The notes: a model not told the origin generated them from the sequence alone. A stretch of DNA of 57,942 nt from Solirubrobacter taibaiensis (GCA_027587225.1 JAPDDQ010000047.1:1-57942), one strand, 5' to 3'; shown: positions 11,453 to 20,100, counted from the first letter of the stretch. Numbers and translations are program-made.

Positions 11453-11930
11453 CGGCCGGCGCGGGCAAAGTGCGCGTTCGGCGCGCGTAGTCGAGCGTCA
11501 CCGCCGCGAGCAGCGGCGCCCACAGCAGCAGCGGCGCGTAACAGACGAGCAGCACGACGTCGCCGGTGTCGCTGAACTGCAGGTCCTCGCTGCCCTGTCC
11601 CACGTTGGGGAAGTCGCGGAACGCGTAGCCCCACAGCAGCGCCAGGGAGATCACGCCGAACGAGGCGAGCGCCAGCACGAGCCGGCGCGGGAAGCGCTCG
11701 CCCCATGGCCTGACGAGCCCGAGCGTGAGCAGCGCGAGGCCCTCGGTGACGACGCTGAGGCCGAGCACGTAGACGGCTTCCCAGCCGGTCACGTGGACGG
11801 GCGCGCCGTTCTCGACTCCGCCCATGGAGAAGCCCAGGACGAGACCGACGCGCCAGAGCGCGGACGGGAGGACGACGAGGGAGACGAGATGGGCCGCGCG
11901 GATGGCCCAGCGGGAAGGAGGAGCGATCAT
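11448..11930 (-). CDS. Four-helix integral membrane protein, unknown function
   Basis: 160 aa with about four hydrophobic segments (residues 10-34, 48-68, 83-103, 125-150) and a loop between the third and fourth that reads FRDFPNVGQGSEDLQFSD. No known motif. Small polytopic proteins of this kind often sit beside actinobacterial two-component systems. It is read in the same direction as, and 76 bases after, the response regulator at 12007 and is followed 12 bases later by the SARP gene, so it may belong to the regulator cluster. Confidence 0.75.
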   Translation of the reverse strand: MIAPPSRWAIRAAHLVSLVVLPSALWRVGLVLGFSMGGVENGAPVHVTGWEAVYVLGLSVVTEGLALLTLGLVRPWGERFPRRLVLALASFGVISLALLWGYAFRDFPNVGQGSEDLQFSDTGDVVLLVCYAPLLLWAPLLAAVTLDYARRTRTLPAPAV

Positions 11931-12006
11931 GGTCCGTCCATGCTCGCCCCGCGCGGCCCGAGTTTCGTCCGACCGCGGTCGCGGGTGGGCGCGACCTGGG
12001 TCGCGA

Positions 12007-12645
12007 TCAGACGAGCCGGTTCTCGTACGCGAGGATGACGAGCTGCACGCGGTCGCGGGCTTCGAGCTTGGCCAGCAGACGGCCGACGTGGGTCTTGACG
12101 GTGGCCGGCGCCATGAACAGCTCGGCGCCGATCTCGGCGTTGCTCGCGCCGCGCGCGACGGCCAGGAGCACCGCGTGCTCGCGCTCGGTCAGGGCCTGGA
12201 GCCGCGGGTCCTTCGTGGTCGCGCCCGGGAGCTCGACCTGCTCGAGCAGCCGACGGGTCGCGCTGGGGGCGACGACGGCGTCACCGGCGGCGATCGCGCG
12301 CACCGCGGCGAGCAGCTCCTCCGGCTCTGCGTCCTTGAGCAGGAAGCCGGAAGCGCCCGCGCGGAGGGCGGAGAACACGTATTCGTCGACGTCGAACGTG
12401 GTGAGGACGAGCACGCGCGGCGGGTCGGGGCGCTCGTGCAGGCGGGCGGTGGCGGCGACGCCGTCGAGCTCGGGCATGCGCACGTCCATCAGCACGACGT
12501 CGGTCGTCGTGACCGCGAGCGCCTCCAGGGCCTCGCGTCCGTCGGACGCCTCCCCGACGACCTCCATGTCGGGCTGGGAGTCGACGACGAGCTTCAGCCC
12601 GGCGCGGACCAGCGCCTGATCGTCGACGAGGAAGACGCGGATCAC
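12007..12645 (-). CDS. NarL/FixJ-family response regulator
   Basis: 212 aa. Receiver domain (residues 1-120) with acidic pair DD (8-9), phospho-acceptor Asp54 in VLMDVRMP, and Lys in LLKDAEP. The C-terminal LuxR-type helix-turn-helix (about 148-205) contains LTEREHAVLLAVARGASNAE and VKTHVGRLL. It would bind DNA when phosphorylated by the kinase encoded just upstream. The GTG start overlaps the kinase stop by four bases (GTGA), typical of this pair. Its targets may include the neighbouring membrane protein gene; that is inference. Confidence 0.93.
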   Translation of the reverse strand: MIRVFLVDDQALVRAGLKLVVDSQPDMEVVGEASDGREALEALAVTTTDVVLMDVRMPELDGVAATARLHERPDPPRVLVLTTFDVDEYVFSALRAGASGFLLKDAEPEELLAAVRAIAAGDAVVAPSATRRLLEQVELPGATTKDPRLQALTEREHAVLLAVARGASNAEIGAELFMAPATVKTHVGRLLAKLEARDRVQLVILAYENRLV

Positions 12646-13721
12646 GCCGGGATCGCCGCCCGGACCTCGAAGCCGCCGTCCGGGCGCGGGCCGGCGGTGA
12701 GCGTGCCGCCGCGCGGCTCCACGCGCTCCCGCATGCCGGCCAGCCCGCGTCCCCGGCCGTCGCTGGGGCGGCGGCTGGCGCCGTCGTCGCGGACCACCAC
12801 GGTCACCTGGCCGGGCTCCCAGCGCAGCTGCACGGTCGCGGTCGCGCGCGGCCCCGCGTGTTTGAGCACGTTCGTGAGCGCCTCCTGCGCCACGCGGTAG
12901 ACGGCCAGCCCGGCGGCCGGCGCGAGCGGGCGTGGCTCGCCCTGCTCGTCGAGCTCGACTTCGAGTCCGGCATCACGGGTGCGCGCGATCAGCGCCGGAA
13001 GCTCGCGCGGGCCAGGTTGCGGACGCAGCGGCGCGTCCTTGGCCCCGAGCGTGTGGCGCAGCTCCTTCAGCGCCTCGCGCGCGGTCGACGAGATGGTCTG
13101 CAGCGCCGACGCGGCGGCGGGTGGGTTGTAGCGGGCGCCGTCCGCCTGCGCGATCACGACCGACAGCGAGTGCGCGATCACGTCGTGCAGCTCCCGGGCC
13201 ATCCGGGCGCGCTCCTCGGCGGCGGCCAGCTCCGCCAGCCGCGCGCGCTGGGCGAGTTGCGCGTGGCGGCGGTCGCCGAGCATCGCGGCGAGCACGATGT
13301 GCAGTACCAGGACCACGGCGATCAGCGCCTCGCTGTCGGAGCTGAAGTCCTCGAACCGCAGCGCGAACGGCACCGTGCCCGCCAGCGCGATGGCGAACCC
13401 GATCGCGGCGAGCCTCCGCGGCGCGTACGCCACGAGCGTGTAGAGCGCGATCAGCGCGGCGACGTTCGCGGCCAGGAACTCGTCGACCAGCGCGACCTCG
13501 AGCCCGCACGCGAGCATCACGGCCGCGAACACGGCGACGGGCGCGCGGCGCCGGGCCACGAGCGGCGCCGCCAGCAGGATCGAGACGAGCACGGTCGCGA
13601 CGGTCGGGTCCGGTCGCGCCCCGCCCATCGTGGACAGCGCGAACGCGAGCACGGTGACCGCGAGAGCGGTGTCCCCGGCGGCGGGGTGCCGATCGAGCCA
13701 GCTGTGCGCGCGGCTGAGCAT
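12642..13721 (-). CDS. Membrane sensor histidine kinase, HisKA_3 (NarX/DesK-like) type
   Basis: 359 aa. About five transmembrane helices fill residues 15-150 with only short outside loops, so the signal is probably sensed in or at the membrane. The dimerisation domain has the phospho-acceptor His179 in ELHDVIAHSL. The ATPase domain has the N-box EALTNVLKHA and the G-box GRGRGLAGM. A TATGCT hexamer lies nine bases before the ATG on the minus strand, pointing to a nearly leaderless mRNA. Kinase and regulator genes overlap and form one operon. Confidence 0.92.
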   Translation of the reverse strand: MLSRAHSWLDRHPAAGDTALAVTVLAFALSTMGGARPDPTVATVLVSILLAAPLVARRRAPVAVFAAVMLACGLEVALVDEFLAANVAALIALYTLVAYAPRRLAAIGFAIALAGTVPFALRFEDFSSDSEALIAVVLVLHIVLAAMLGDRRHAQLAQRARLAELAAAEERARMARELHDVIAHSLSVVIAQADGARYNPPAAASALQTISSTAREALKELRHTLGAKDAPLRPQPGPRELPALIARTRDAGLEVELDEQGEPRPLAPAAGLAVYRVAQEALTNVLKHAGPRATATVQLRWEPGQVTVVVRDDGASRRPSDGRGRGLAGMRERVEPRGGTLTAGPRPDGGFEVRAAIPA

Positions 13722-13730
13722 CGCGACCGG

Positions 13731-13736
13731 AGCATA
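13731..13736 (-). promoter_or_regulatory. -10-like TATGCT before the histidine kinase
   Basis: Minus-strand TATGCT nine bases from the ATG at 13721. Part of the recurring close-spaced pattern in this window. Confidence 0.4.
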
Positions 13737-13821
13737 GGTCGCCCGGGGTCCACCTCAGGTATCGGCCGACGGCCCGAGAACGCGCCCTGAGGCGGACCCG
13801 CCTGCGCCTAGCTTGCCGCTC

Positions 13822-14757
13822 ATGACCTCGCGAACGCGCATCATCGCCGGCACCGTCGCCGCGCTCTTCAGCCTCGAGTACGTCGTCGGCAAGACGATCA
13901 TGGCGGCCCGCGGCGAGCTGGGGATGCCGGGTCATCCCGCGCCGCCCGAGGCCACCGAGCAGTTCACAGGCGACATCGCCACGGCGCAGCTCGGCAACGC
14001 CGCGCTCGGGCTGGTCACGCTCGTGCTCGCGCTGGCCTTCGCGCAGCGCTGGGGTCGCCGCGTTCCGCGTCCCGTCCTCGCCGTCGGAGCGGTCCTCTCG
14101 GTCCTCAGCGGGATCGCCGGTGCATTCGTGGTCGTGGCGTCCCTGACCGGCCTGCGCGAGGACCACGGTCAGTGGGGCCTCGACTCGTTGGCGTTGACCG
14201 TCGTCCCGCTCGGCGCGTGGGTCGTCCTCGCCGCGCACGCGCTGGAGGACGTTCGCGTTCCGCCGCCGCTCACGCGCGCCGCGTTCGTCGCGGGCGCCGC
14301 GTGTGCGGCTTACGGTGGCCTCAAACTGCAGTGGGCGCTCGGCGGCGAGTTCCTCCTGCGCGAGACACCGCTGCCGCCGGGCGCGCGGCAGGAGCTGCTC
14401 GACCGTGAGCCGGGCGCCGTGGCCACGCACTGGGCCTCCGTCGCCCTTGCGCTGATCGGTGTCGCGCTAGCGGTGGCGATGGTCCGCGTGCCGCGCACAC
14501 CGCGGCTGCTCGTCGTCCACTTGCCCGCCGTCCTGGGCGTGCTGATGCTCGCGCGCGCCGGTTGGGGCATCACGAGCGACCTGATCGGCGACCGCAGCTA
14601 CGCGACGAACTGGGATCTCGCGCTGTGGTCGCCGTTCTTTGCGATCTGGGGCGCCGCCTGGGTGCTCGCTGCTCGCGCGCGGCGGCACGCACCGAGGCCT
14701 ACGGAACCGGAGGCGCGTCGGTGCGCGTCGCCGGTGTGGTCGTCCGCGTCGAGTTGA
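13822..14757 (+). CDS. Polytopic membrane protein, unknown function
   Basis: 311 aa with about eight hydrophobic segments. The loop after the first helix reads GKTIMAARGELGMPGHPAPPEATEQF, and a conserved-looking stretch LKLQWALGGEFLLRETPLPPGAR lies in the middle. No family recognised. ATG 13822 is chosen over the TTG nine bases earlier because TAGCTT (13809-13814) lies seven bases before it. The 3' end overlaps the convergent small basic protein gene by 59 bases, so the last twenty residues (Arg/Pro/Ser-rich) are weakly constrained. It is divergent from the histidine kinase. Confidence 0.8.
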   Translation: MTSRTRIIAGTVAALFSLEYVVGKTIMAARGELGMPGHPAPPEATEQFTGDIATAQLGNAALGLVTLVLALAFAQRWGRRVPRPVLAVGAVLSVLSGIAGAFVVVASLTGLREDHGQWGLDSLALTVVPLGAWVVLAAHALEDVRVPPPLTRAAFVAGAACAAYGGLKLQWALGGEFLLRETPLPPGARQELLDREPGAVATHWASVALALIGVALAVAMVRVPRTPRLLVVHLPAVLGVLMLARAGWGITSDLIGDRSYATNWDLALWSPFFAIWGAAWVLAARARRHAPRPTEPEARRCASPVWSSASS

Positions 14758-15082
14758 CGGTCGGCGCGACCGGGGTGGTCGAGGTCGGCATCGGCGACTC
14801 GTGCGCGTCTTTGTCCTCGCCTCGCTTGCGAAGCAGGACGCCGACCGCGCCGGCCAGGGCAAGGCCCGCGGCCGCCGCGGCGCCCTTGGCGCCCGGGAGC
14901 ACGCCCTTGGCCGCGGCGGCGGCCTTGCTCTTGCGCGACGGCGCGGGCTTGCGGCGCTGGAGCCAGCCGCCGGCGAGGCCGCGGCGCTGGGGAGTCGCCG
15001 ACCGGCGCCCAGGCCGGCGTGGGGTCGTCGAGCGGGACGTGGGACGGGCGGTGCGGGTGGGACGGGCGGTTCGGGTCGGCAT
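14699..15082 (-). CDS. Small basic protein with one hydrophobic segment
   Basis: 127 aa. The N-terminus is strongly basic and Thr/Arg-rich (TRTARPTSR), followed by RRKPAPSRKSKAAAAAKG, a hydrophobic Ala-rich segment (about residues 69-84, AAAAAGLALAGAVGVLL) and a Thr/Pro-rich tail. Unrecognised, though the pattern of a basic Ala/Lys stretch before GLALAGAVG is familiar from small Solirubrobacterales proteins. It overlaps the convergent membrane protein gene by 59 bases, which makes it less certain than its neighbours. Low-complexity composition could also arise by chance in GC-rich DNA. Confidence 0.5.
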   Translation of the reverse strand: MPTRTARPTRTARPTSRSTTPRRPGRRSATPQRRGLAGGWLQRRKPAPSRKSKAAAAAKGVLPGAKGAAAAAGLALAGAVGVLLRKRGEDKDAHESPMPTSTTPVAPTVNSTRTTTPATRTDAPPVP

Positions 15083-15263
15083 GGGGCCTCCTGGTCGCGG
15101 GGTGGACGTCCGCTACCCACGTGCCACGTCGCGACGCGCCGATTGTCAAGGCGCACTGACCGGCAGGTCGGCGACCGGACGTACGCAACGCACCGTCGCT
15201 CAGTTCCTGACGGTGAGCGGCTCGCTCCGTTTGACCGCAGGAGGCCGTGGAGAGCGCCCACGC
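15083..15263. promoter_or_regulatory. Divergent intergenic region
   Basis: 181 bases between two small genes. The minus strand carries a perfect TTGACA (complement of 15143-15148 approximately), with TAGCGG further on but at a spacing that is too long (about 28). The plus strand has a GGAG-type ribosome site before 15264. No hairpin or repeat found. Confidence 0.25.
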
Positions 15264-15461
15264 ATGGAGATTCCCAAGGACAAGATCATCGAGCTGATCC
15301 GTGACAAGGTCGGCGGCGACAAGGCCGAGCAGGCGCAGGGCGAGTTGCCGGACAAGGTCGACCCCGAACGTGACGGGGACCTGCTGTCGAAGTACGGCAT
15401 CAACCCGCAGGACCTGCTGGGCGGCGGCCTGGGCGGCCTCGGCGGAAAGCTCGGACTGTAG
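15264..15461 (+). CDS. Small acidic protein, conserved-looking hypothetical
   Basis: 65 aa. The first 50 residues are charged and helical (EIPKDKIIELIRDKVGGDKAE, then GELPDKVDPERDGDLLSKYGINPQDLL) and the end is a Gly-rich tail (GGGLGGLGGKLGL). Purine-rich GGAGAG lies about ten bases before the ATG. No function recognised. The form (helix, KYGINPxDLL, Gly tail) looks like a real conserved small protein rather than a chance frame. Confidence 0.7.
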   Translation: MEIPKDKIIELIRDKVGGDKAEQAQGELPDKVDPERDGDLLSKYGINPQDLLGGGLGGLGGKLGL

Positions 15462-15468
15462 GGGCGAC

Positions 15469-15762
15469 TCAGGCGCGGGCTTGCGCGCCCGCCCACTCCT
15501 GCAGGCGCGGTGCCAGCTCCGGTGATGCCGGGCCGACCTCGACGATCGCGTCCGCGGGCACGTCAGCCCGGCGGGCGGCGGCGGCGATCGCCTCCGGCGA
15601 AGGGGCCTCGTAGAGGCAATAGGTGTGGCGCTTGTCGGCGCTGAGGAACGAGAAGAGCCAGCGGACGCCCTCGTCGGCGTTGATCTCGTCGATCAGCCGC
15701 ACGTCGTCGCCGGTGAGCTCGAGATCTTCCGCGAACGCGCGCTCGATCACGTACAACGGCAT
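15469..15762 (-). CDS. DUF4242 family protein
   Basis: 97 aa. It begins MPLYVIERAFAEDLELTGDD and contains INADEGVRWLFSFLSADKRHTYCLYEAPSPEAI, the hallmark of DUF4242 proteins, small ferredoxin-like-fold proteins of which one Streptomyces member binds nickel. The ATG at 15762 is preferred to the upstream in-frame start because it opens the family N-terminus and because TAGTGT sits seven bases before it on the minus strand. Separate from the LAL regulator whose stop is at 15773. Confidence 0.88.
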   Translation of the reverse strand: MPLYVIERAFAEDLELTGDDVRLIDEINADEGVRWLFSFLSADKRHTYCLYEAPSPEAIAAAARRADVPADAIVEVGPASPELAPRLQEWAGAQARA

Positions 15763-15769
15763 GCCGCCG

Positions 15770-15775
15770 ACACTA
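15770..15775 (-). promoter_or_regulatory. -10-like TAGTGT before the DUF4242 gene
   Basis: Minus-strand TAGTGT seven bases from the ATG at 15762. It overlaps the stop codon region of the upstream LAL regulator gene. Confidence 0.4.
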
Positions 15776-18565
15776 CACGAGGTCCTGGCGATGGGCATAG
15801 GAGGCGGCTTCGGTCCGGTTCGCGCAGCTCGTCTTGCGCAGGATGCTGCGGACGTGGTTGGCGGCCGTGTGCTCGGAGATGAAGAGCGTCGTGCCGATCT
15901 CGCGGTTGCTCAGGCCCTCGGCGATCAGCCCGAGCACCTGCAGCTCGCGGTAGGACAGGCCATCGGGCGGACTCGTCGGCGCGGGCGATTCGACGCCCAG
16001 CGCCTGGATCCGGGCGAGTAACGCGCGCATTCCGGTCCGCTCCGCCAGCGCGCCGGACTCGCCCAGGAACGCGGCGGCCCGTGCGTCGCCCTGGCGCAAC
16101 AGCGCGCGCCCGTACTCGTAGGCGGTGTGGGCGACCCACGTGGCCGCACCCATCCCGCGATTGAGCTCGAGCGCCCGCTCGAAGTGCGACTCCGCCCGTT
16201 CCCACTCCCCGAGCGTCGCCGCGAGCATCCCCAGGTGCCGGTCCGCGGCGCCGTGGCACGCGACGATGTGCCCGATCATCAGGTTCGAGCCCGCGTACGG
16301 CTCCAGCTCGGGGTACACCAGCGCCGCCGTCGTCTCGTCGCCGAGCACGGAGCAGGCGTCGGTCAGGTAGCTGAGGGCGGCGAGCCAGAGCGAGGCGCGG
16401 AAGGGTGCGAGGCCGTCGGCGGTGATCTTTGCGAGCTCGCGCCGCGCCTCGGCTTCCATCCCCAGCTCGGCCAACAGCGACACGAGGCCGGGTCGCCACG
16501 CGCCGCCGCCGCCACCGAGTCCGCCCGCGAGCATCCGGACGACCGGCGCGAGCTCCGCGAGGCGTCCCTGCTCGCGGCGCACGCCGAACATCTGGATGCC
16601 GTACACGCCGGAGGCGTCGCGGCCGGTGAGCATCCGGCTCCACTCGTGGGAGCGGACCGCCATCGTCTCGGCGTCCGCCAAGCGGCCCTCGCACAGCGCG
16701 ATGGCCGACCCGCAGTGCTCGGCGACATGGAGCTGGAACGGCTGCGCGGTGCGTTCCGCGGTCATGCGCACGAGACCCACCTCGCGGTGCGCCGCCTCGA
16801 GGTCGAAGACGCCGACGAGCGCGGACACCCGCCAGCTCATCGCCTCCGAGTAGAGCTCGACGTCGCCCACCGCCTCCGCGAGGTCGCGCGCCTCGGTGAG
16901 CATCGCGAGCACCTCCTCCGCGGGCGTGACCGCGCGGCCCCAGTAGCTGCCCACGAGCACCTGCGCGAGCGCCGTCGGATCGCCGACCTCGCGGGCCATC
17001 GCGATCGCCGCCTCCCGCATCGTCGCGCCGCGCGCGTGGCTGCCCCGGATCGACAGCGCCCGGGCGAGCCCGGCGAGCACGCCCACGCGCAACTCGGACG
17101 GCTCGTCCGCCAAGGACGAGGCGGCCCGTTCGAGCAGCGTGACCGCCGCCTCGTCGGTGATCACCGGGCGCCAACACGCGGCCTCGTAGCCGATCGCCGC
17201 CTCGGCGAGCAACTCCGCGTCGCCCAGCTCGACGGCGATCTCGGCCGCCTCGCTGAACGCCGCGATGGCCTCGACGGCCCGCCCGGCACGATGCCGCGCC
17301 GTCCCCAGCTCCAGCAGCAGCCGCGCGCGCTCGGCCGACCCGTCGACCCACAGCTCGAGTGCCACGCCGAGTCGTTCCGCGGCGGCGTCGAAGTCCAGGC
17401 CGGCGCTGGCGGCCCGCGCGGCGAGCACGTTGTACTCGAGGGCTCGCTCCACCGCGCCGAACGGCGCCGCGGCCGCGAAGTGATGGGCGAGGTCGGCCAC
17501 GCTCCTCGGGCCCGCGCGCTCGAGCGCCTCGCCCACGCGCAGGTGCAGCTCCGCGCGCCGCACCGGCGAGAGCCCGTCGTAGAGCGACCGCCGCACGAGC
17601 TCGTGCGTGAACCGGTACTGCAGCCGGCGGGACGGGAGCGCCTCGATCATGCCGGTGGCGATCGCCTCCTCCAGCGCGGGCGCGAGCGCGCTCTCAGCCG
17701 CGAGGCGCACGACTTCCAGGCCGAACTCGGGTCCGACGGTGGCGGCGACCTCGAGCAGATCGCGCGTCCCGGCGTCCAACCGCGCGACGCGCCGGCCCAC
17801 GACCTCGCGCACGCTCTCGGGCGTGCCGAGCTGCCCACCGTCCGCGAGTGAGCGCCACAGCTCGCACACCAGGAACGCGTTGCCGGCGGTCAGCGCGTTG
17901 ATCGTGCCGGCGAGCTCGTCCGGCTCGCCCCCGGCCCGCCGGACGAACTCCTCGACCTCGTCGGTCGAGAGCCCGCCGAGGCGCAGCCGCACGATGTCGT
18001 CGGAGCGACGCAGATCGGCGAGCGTCTCCGCGAGCGCGTCGGGCAGCTCCTCCTCGCGGAACGTGGCGAGCACGAGCACGCGCATCCGTCCGCCCGCCCG
18101 TGCGAGGTGCCGCAGCAGCCCGAGCGACGGGGTGTCGGCCCAGTGCGCGTCCTCGATCACCAGCAGGACCGGCCGCTCCCGCGCGAGGCGCTCGAGCAGG
18201 CCGGCGACGCCGGTGTGGAGCCGATGGCGCTCTGTGTCGGGGTCCGAGGCGATGCGTTCGCCGAGCCGCGGGGACAGCGGCTGCGCCTCGAGGTGCTCGA
18301 ACGCCTCGACGAACGGGCCGAACGGCGGATGGACGACCGCGTCGCACGCCCCGTACAGGACCAGGGCGCCGCGTTCGGCCACCTCCGTCGCGAACTCCCG
18401 CACCAGCCGGCTCTTGCCGGAACCCGCCTCGCCGCCGACAAGCGCGACCCGCCGGCCTTCGCCGTCCGCCCACGGGACCAGCGAGCGCAGCATCGCCAGC
18501 TCGCTCGCACGCCCGACGAACGGGAACCCCGACCGCAGGCAGAGCGGGCCTGGCAGCACCGTCAT
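15773..18565 (-). CDS. Large ATP-binding LuxR-family (LAL) transcriptional regulator
   Basis: 930 aa. N-terminal AAA/STAND ATPase with Walker A GGEAGSGKS (residues 44-52) and Walker B VLLVIEDAHWAD, a long TPR-like helical middle, and a C-terminal LuxR-type helix-turn-helix (about residues 865-925: LSYRELQVLGLIAEGLSNRE, then HTAANHVRSIL). This is the MalT-like LAL class, in which ligand and ATP binding drive activation. It is divergent from the flavin oxidoreductase at 18672. A perfect 12-bp palindrome sits directly before its ATG, which suggests autoregulation or control of both genes; that link is inference. Confidence 0.93.
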   Translation of the reverse strand: MTVLPGPLCLRSGFPFVGRASELAMLRSLVPWADGEGRRVALVGGEAGSGKSRLVREFATEVAERGALVLYGACDAVVHPPFGPFVEAFEHLEAQPLSPRLGERIASDPDTERHRLHTGVAGLLERLARERPVLLVIEDAHWADTPSLGLLRHLARAGGRMRVLVLATFREEELPDALAETLADLRRSDDIVRLRLGGLSTDEVEEFVRRAGGEPDELAGTINALTAGNAFLVCELWRSLADGGQLGTPESVREVVGRRVARLDAGTRDLLEVAATVGPEFGLEVVRLAAESALAPALEEAIATGMIEALPSRRLQYRFTHELVRRSLYDGLSPVRRAELHLRVGEALERAGPRSVADLAHHFAAAAPFGAVERALEYNVLAARAASAGLDFDAAAERLGVALELWVDGSAERARLLLELGTARHRAGRAVEAIAAFSEAAEIAVELGDAELLAEAAIGYEAACWRPVITDEAAVTLLERAASSLADEPSELRVGVLAGLARALSIRGSHARGATMREAAIAMAREVGDPTALAQVLVGSYWGRAVTPAEEVLAMLTEARDLAEAVGDVELYSEAMSWRVSALVGVFDLEAAHREVGLVRMTAERTAQPFQLHVAEHCGSAIALCEGRLADAETMAVRSHEWSRMLTGRDASGVYGIQMFGVRREQGRLAELAPVVRMLAGGLGGGGGAWRPGLVSLLAELGMEAEARRELAKITADGLAPFRASLWLAALSYLTDACSVLGDETTAALVYPELEPYAGSNLMIGHIVACHGAADRHLGMLAATLGEWERAESHFERALELNRGMGAATWVAHTAYEYGRALLRQGDARAAAFLGESGALAERTGMRALLARIQALGVESPAPTSPPDGLSYRELQVLGLIAEGLSNREIGTTLFISEHTAANHVRSILRKTSCANRTEAASYAHRQDLV

Positions 18566-18566
18566 A

Positions 18567-18578
18567 GTCAGATCTGAC
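18567..18578. promoter_or_regulatory. 12-bp perfect palindrome GTCAGATCTGAC, candidate operator
   Basis: GTCAGATCTGAC starts one base upstream of the LAL regulator's ATG (18565). A protein bound here would block that start. It shares GTCA/TGAC ends with the second palindrome at 18633. Confidence 0.45.
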
Positions 18579-18632
18579 CACCCTGGCGCCGCCGGGGCAA
18601 GTGCGCCACCCGCGCCAAAGTGGGTCAGGCCG

Positions 18633-18642
18633 GGTCATGACC
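18633..18642. promoter_or_regulatory. 10-bp perfect palindrome GGTCATGACC, candidate operator
   Basis: GGTCATGACC lies 18 bases before TAGCGT (18660-18665), the -10-like element of the oxidoreductase gene, so it overlaps the -35 position. It shares GTCA/TGAC half-sites with the palindrome at 18567. Confidence 0.4.
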
Positions 18643-18671
18643 GCACGCGGCACCGGTCGTAGCGTCGGCCC

Positions 18672-20054
18672 ATGAGCACACTCATCAATGCCCGCGAGGA
18701 GCTCCCCGCCTTCCGTGGCCGGCTGATCGAGCCCGGCGACCCCGAGTACGAAACCGCCCGCGCGGTCTACAACGCGATGATCGATCGCCGCCCGGCGCTG
18801 ATCGCCCGCGTCGCCGACGCCGACGACGTCGCCCGCGCGATCGCGTTCGCGACCAAGCACGGCCTGCCGCTCGCGGTCCGCGGCGGCGGACACAACGGCG
18901 CCGGCTTCGGCACCTGCGACGACGGCGTCGTGATCGACCTCTCGCTGCTGAAGGACATCGCCGTCGACCCGCAGGCGCGGACGGTGCGCGTCGGCGGCGG
19001 CTGCACCTGGGGCGAGGTCGACCGGGCCACGGGCGAGCACGGCCTCGCGACGCCCAGCGGCATCATCTCGACCACGGGCGTGGGCGGTCTCACGCTCGGC
19101 GGCGGCCTCGGTCACCTCACCCGCGCCTTCGGGCTCGCGATCGACAACCTGCTCGGGGCGGACGTCGTCCTGGCGGACGGCCGTCAGGTGCACGCGTCGG
19201 CCGACGAGCACCCGGACCTGTTCTGGGCGCTTCGCGGCGGCGGCGGGAACTTCGGCGTGGTCACGTCGTTCCTGTTCCGGCTGCACGAGGTCGGGAACAT
19301 CTTCGGCGGCCCGACCTTCTGGGCCATCGAGCACAGCGAGGCGGTGCTGGCGGCCTACCGCGAGTTCATGCCGTCAGCGCCGCGCGCGCTCAACGGCTTC
19401 TTCGCGTTCGCCACCGTGCCACCGGGGCCGCCGTTCCCCGAGGAGATCCATCTGCGCGAGGTCTGCGGCGTGGTCTGGTGCCACGTGGGGGACGAGGCGC
19501 AGGCGCGCGCCGACATGGCGCCGCTGCTGGACTCGCTGCCCGAGCCGCTGCTGCACGGGGTGGGGGAGATGCCGCACGCCGCGCTGCAGGGCGCGTTCGA
19601 CGACCTGTATCCGCGCGGTGAGCAGTGGTACTGGCGCGCGGACTTCGTCAAGGACATCCCGGACGAGGCCGTGCGGCTGCACGCCGAGCACGGCGGCCGC
19701 CTGCCGACGATGAAGTCGACGATGCACCTGTACCCGATCGACGGGGCCGCCCACGACGTGGGCGCCGCCGACACCGCGTGGAGCTACCGCGACGCGCGCT
19801 GGGCCACCGTCTACGCCGGTGTCGACCCCGATCCCGCCAACGTGGACGCGATCCGGCGCTGGAGCGTCGACTATCAGGAGGCGCTGCACCCGCACTCGGC
19901 GGGCGGCGCGTACGTGAACATGATGATGGACGAGGGTCGCGAGCGCGTGCGTGCGAGCTACCGCGGCAACTACGAGCGGCTCGCGCAGGTGAAGGCGCAG
20001 TACGACCCGAACAACGTGTTCCGGCTGAACCAGAACGTGGAACCCGCCCGCTGA
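18672..20054 (+). CDS. FAD-binding PCMH-type oxidoreductase (berberine-bridge-enzyme-like)
   Basis: 460 aa. The FAD-binding half has LAVRGGGHNGAGFGTCDDGVVIDLS with His74 in the position that holds FAD covalently in this family, followed by VGGGCTWGEVDRAT and TTGVGGLTLGGGLGHLTR. The position of the second, cysteine link of bicovalent enzymes is GHL here, so FAD is probably held by the His only. A BBE-type C-terminus (AQVKAQYDPNNVFRLNQNV) closes the fold. Such enzymes oxidise sugars, alkaloids or polyketides. TAGCGT lies six bases before the ATG. Divergent from the LAL regulator, which probably controls it. Substrate unknown. Confidence 0.93.
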   Translation: MSTLINAREELPAFRGRLIEPGDPEYETARAVYNAMIDRRPALIARVADADDVARAIAFATKHGLPLAVRGGGHNGAGFGTCDDGVVIDLSLLKDIAVDPQARTVRVGGGCTWGEVDRATGEHGLATPSGIISTTGVGGLTLGGGLGHLTRAFGLAIDNLLGADVVLADGRQVHASADEHPDLFWALRGGGGNFGVVTSFLFRLHEVGNIFGGPTFWAIEHSEAVLAAYREFMPSAPRALNGFFAFATVPPGPPFPEEIHLREVCGVVWCHVGDEAQARADMAPLLDSLPEPLLHGVGEMPHAALQGAFDDLYPRGEQWYWRADFVKDIPDEAVRLHAEHGGRLPTMKSTMHLYPIDGAAHDVGAADTAWSYRDARWATVYAGVDPDPANVDAIRRWSVDYQEALHPHSAGGAYVNMMMDEGRERVRASYRGNYERLAQVKAQYDPNNVFRLNQNVEPAR

Positions 20055-20066
20055 ACAGGGCGAGTC

Positions 20067-20093
20067 GCGGGCGGCTCTGGCAGAGCCGCCCGC
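20067..20093. terminator. Strong bidirectional hairpin terminator
   Basis: GCGGGCGGCTCT and AGAGCCGCCCGC pair perfectly over 12 bp with a three-base loop. It sits between the convergent oxidoreductase and trxA stops. No U-tract, as usual in GC-rich actinobacteria. Confidence 0.75.
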
Positions 20094-20100
20094 CGTGCCG

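Noticed and set aside
9345..12038. 897-codon plus-strand frame opposite the SARP gene
   Set aside because: Gly/Arg/Gln-rich with no motif; opposite strand carries clear domains.
15143..15148. TTGACA on the minus strand as promoter of the small basic protein gene
   Set aside because: No -10-like hexamer at 16-18 bases; the nearest TAGCGG is about 28 bases away.
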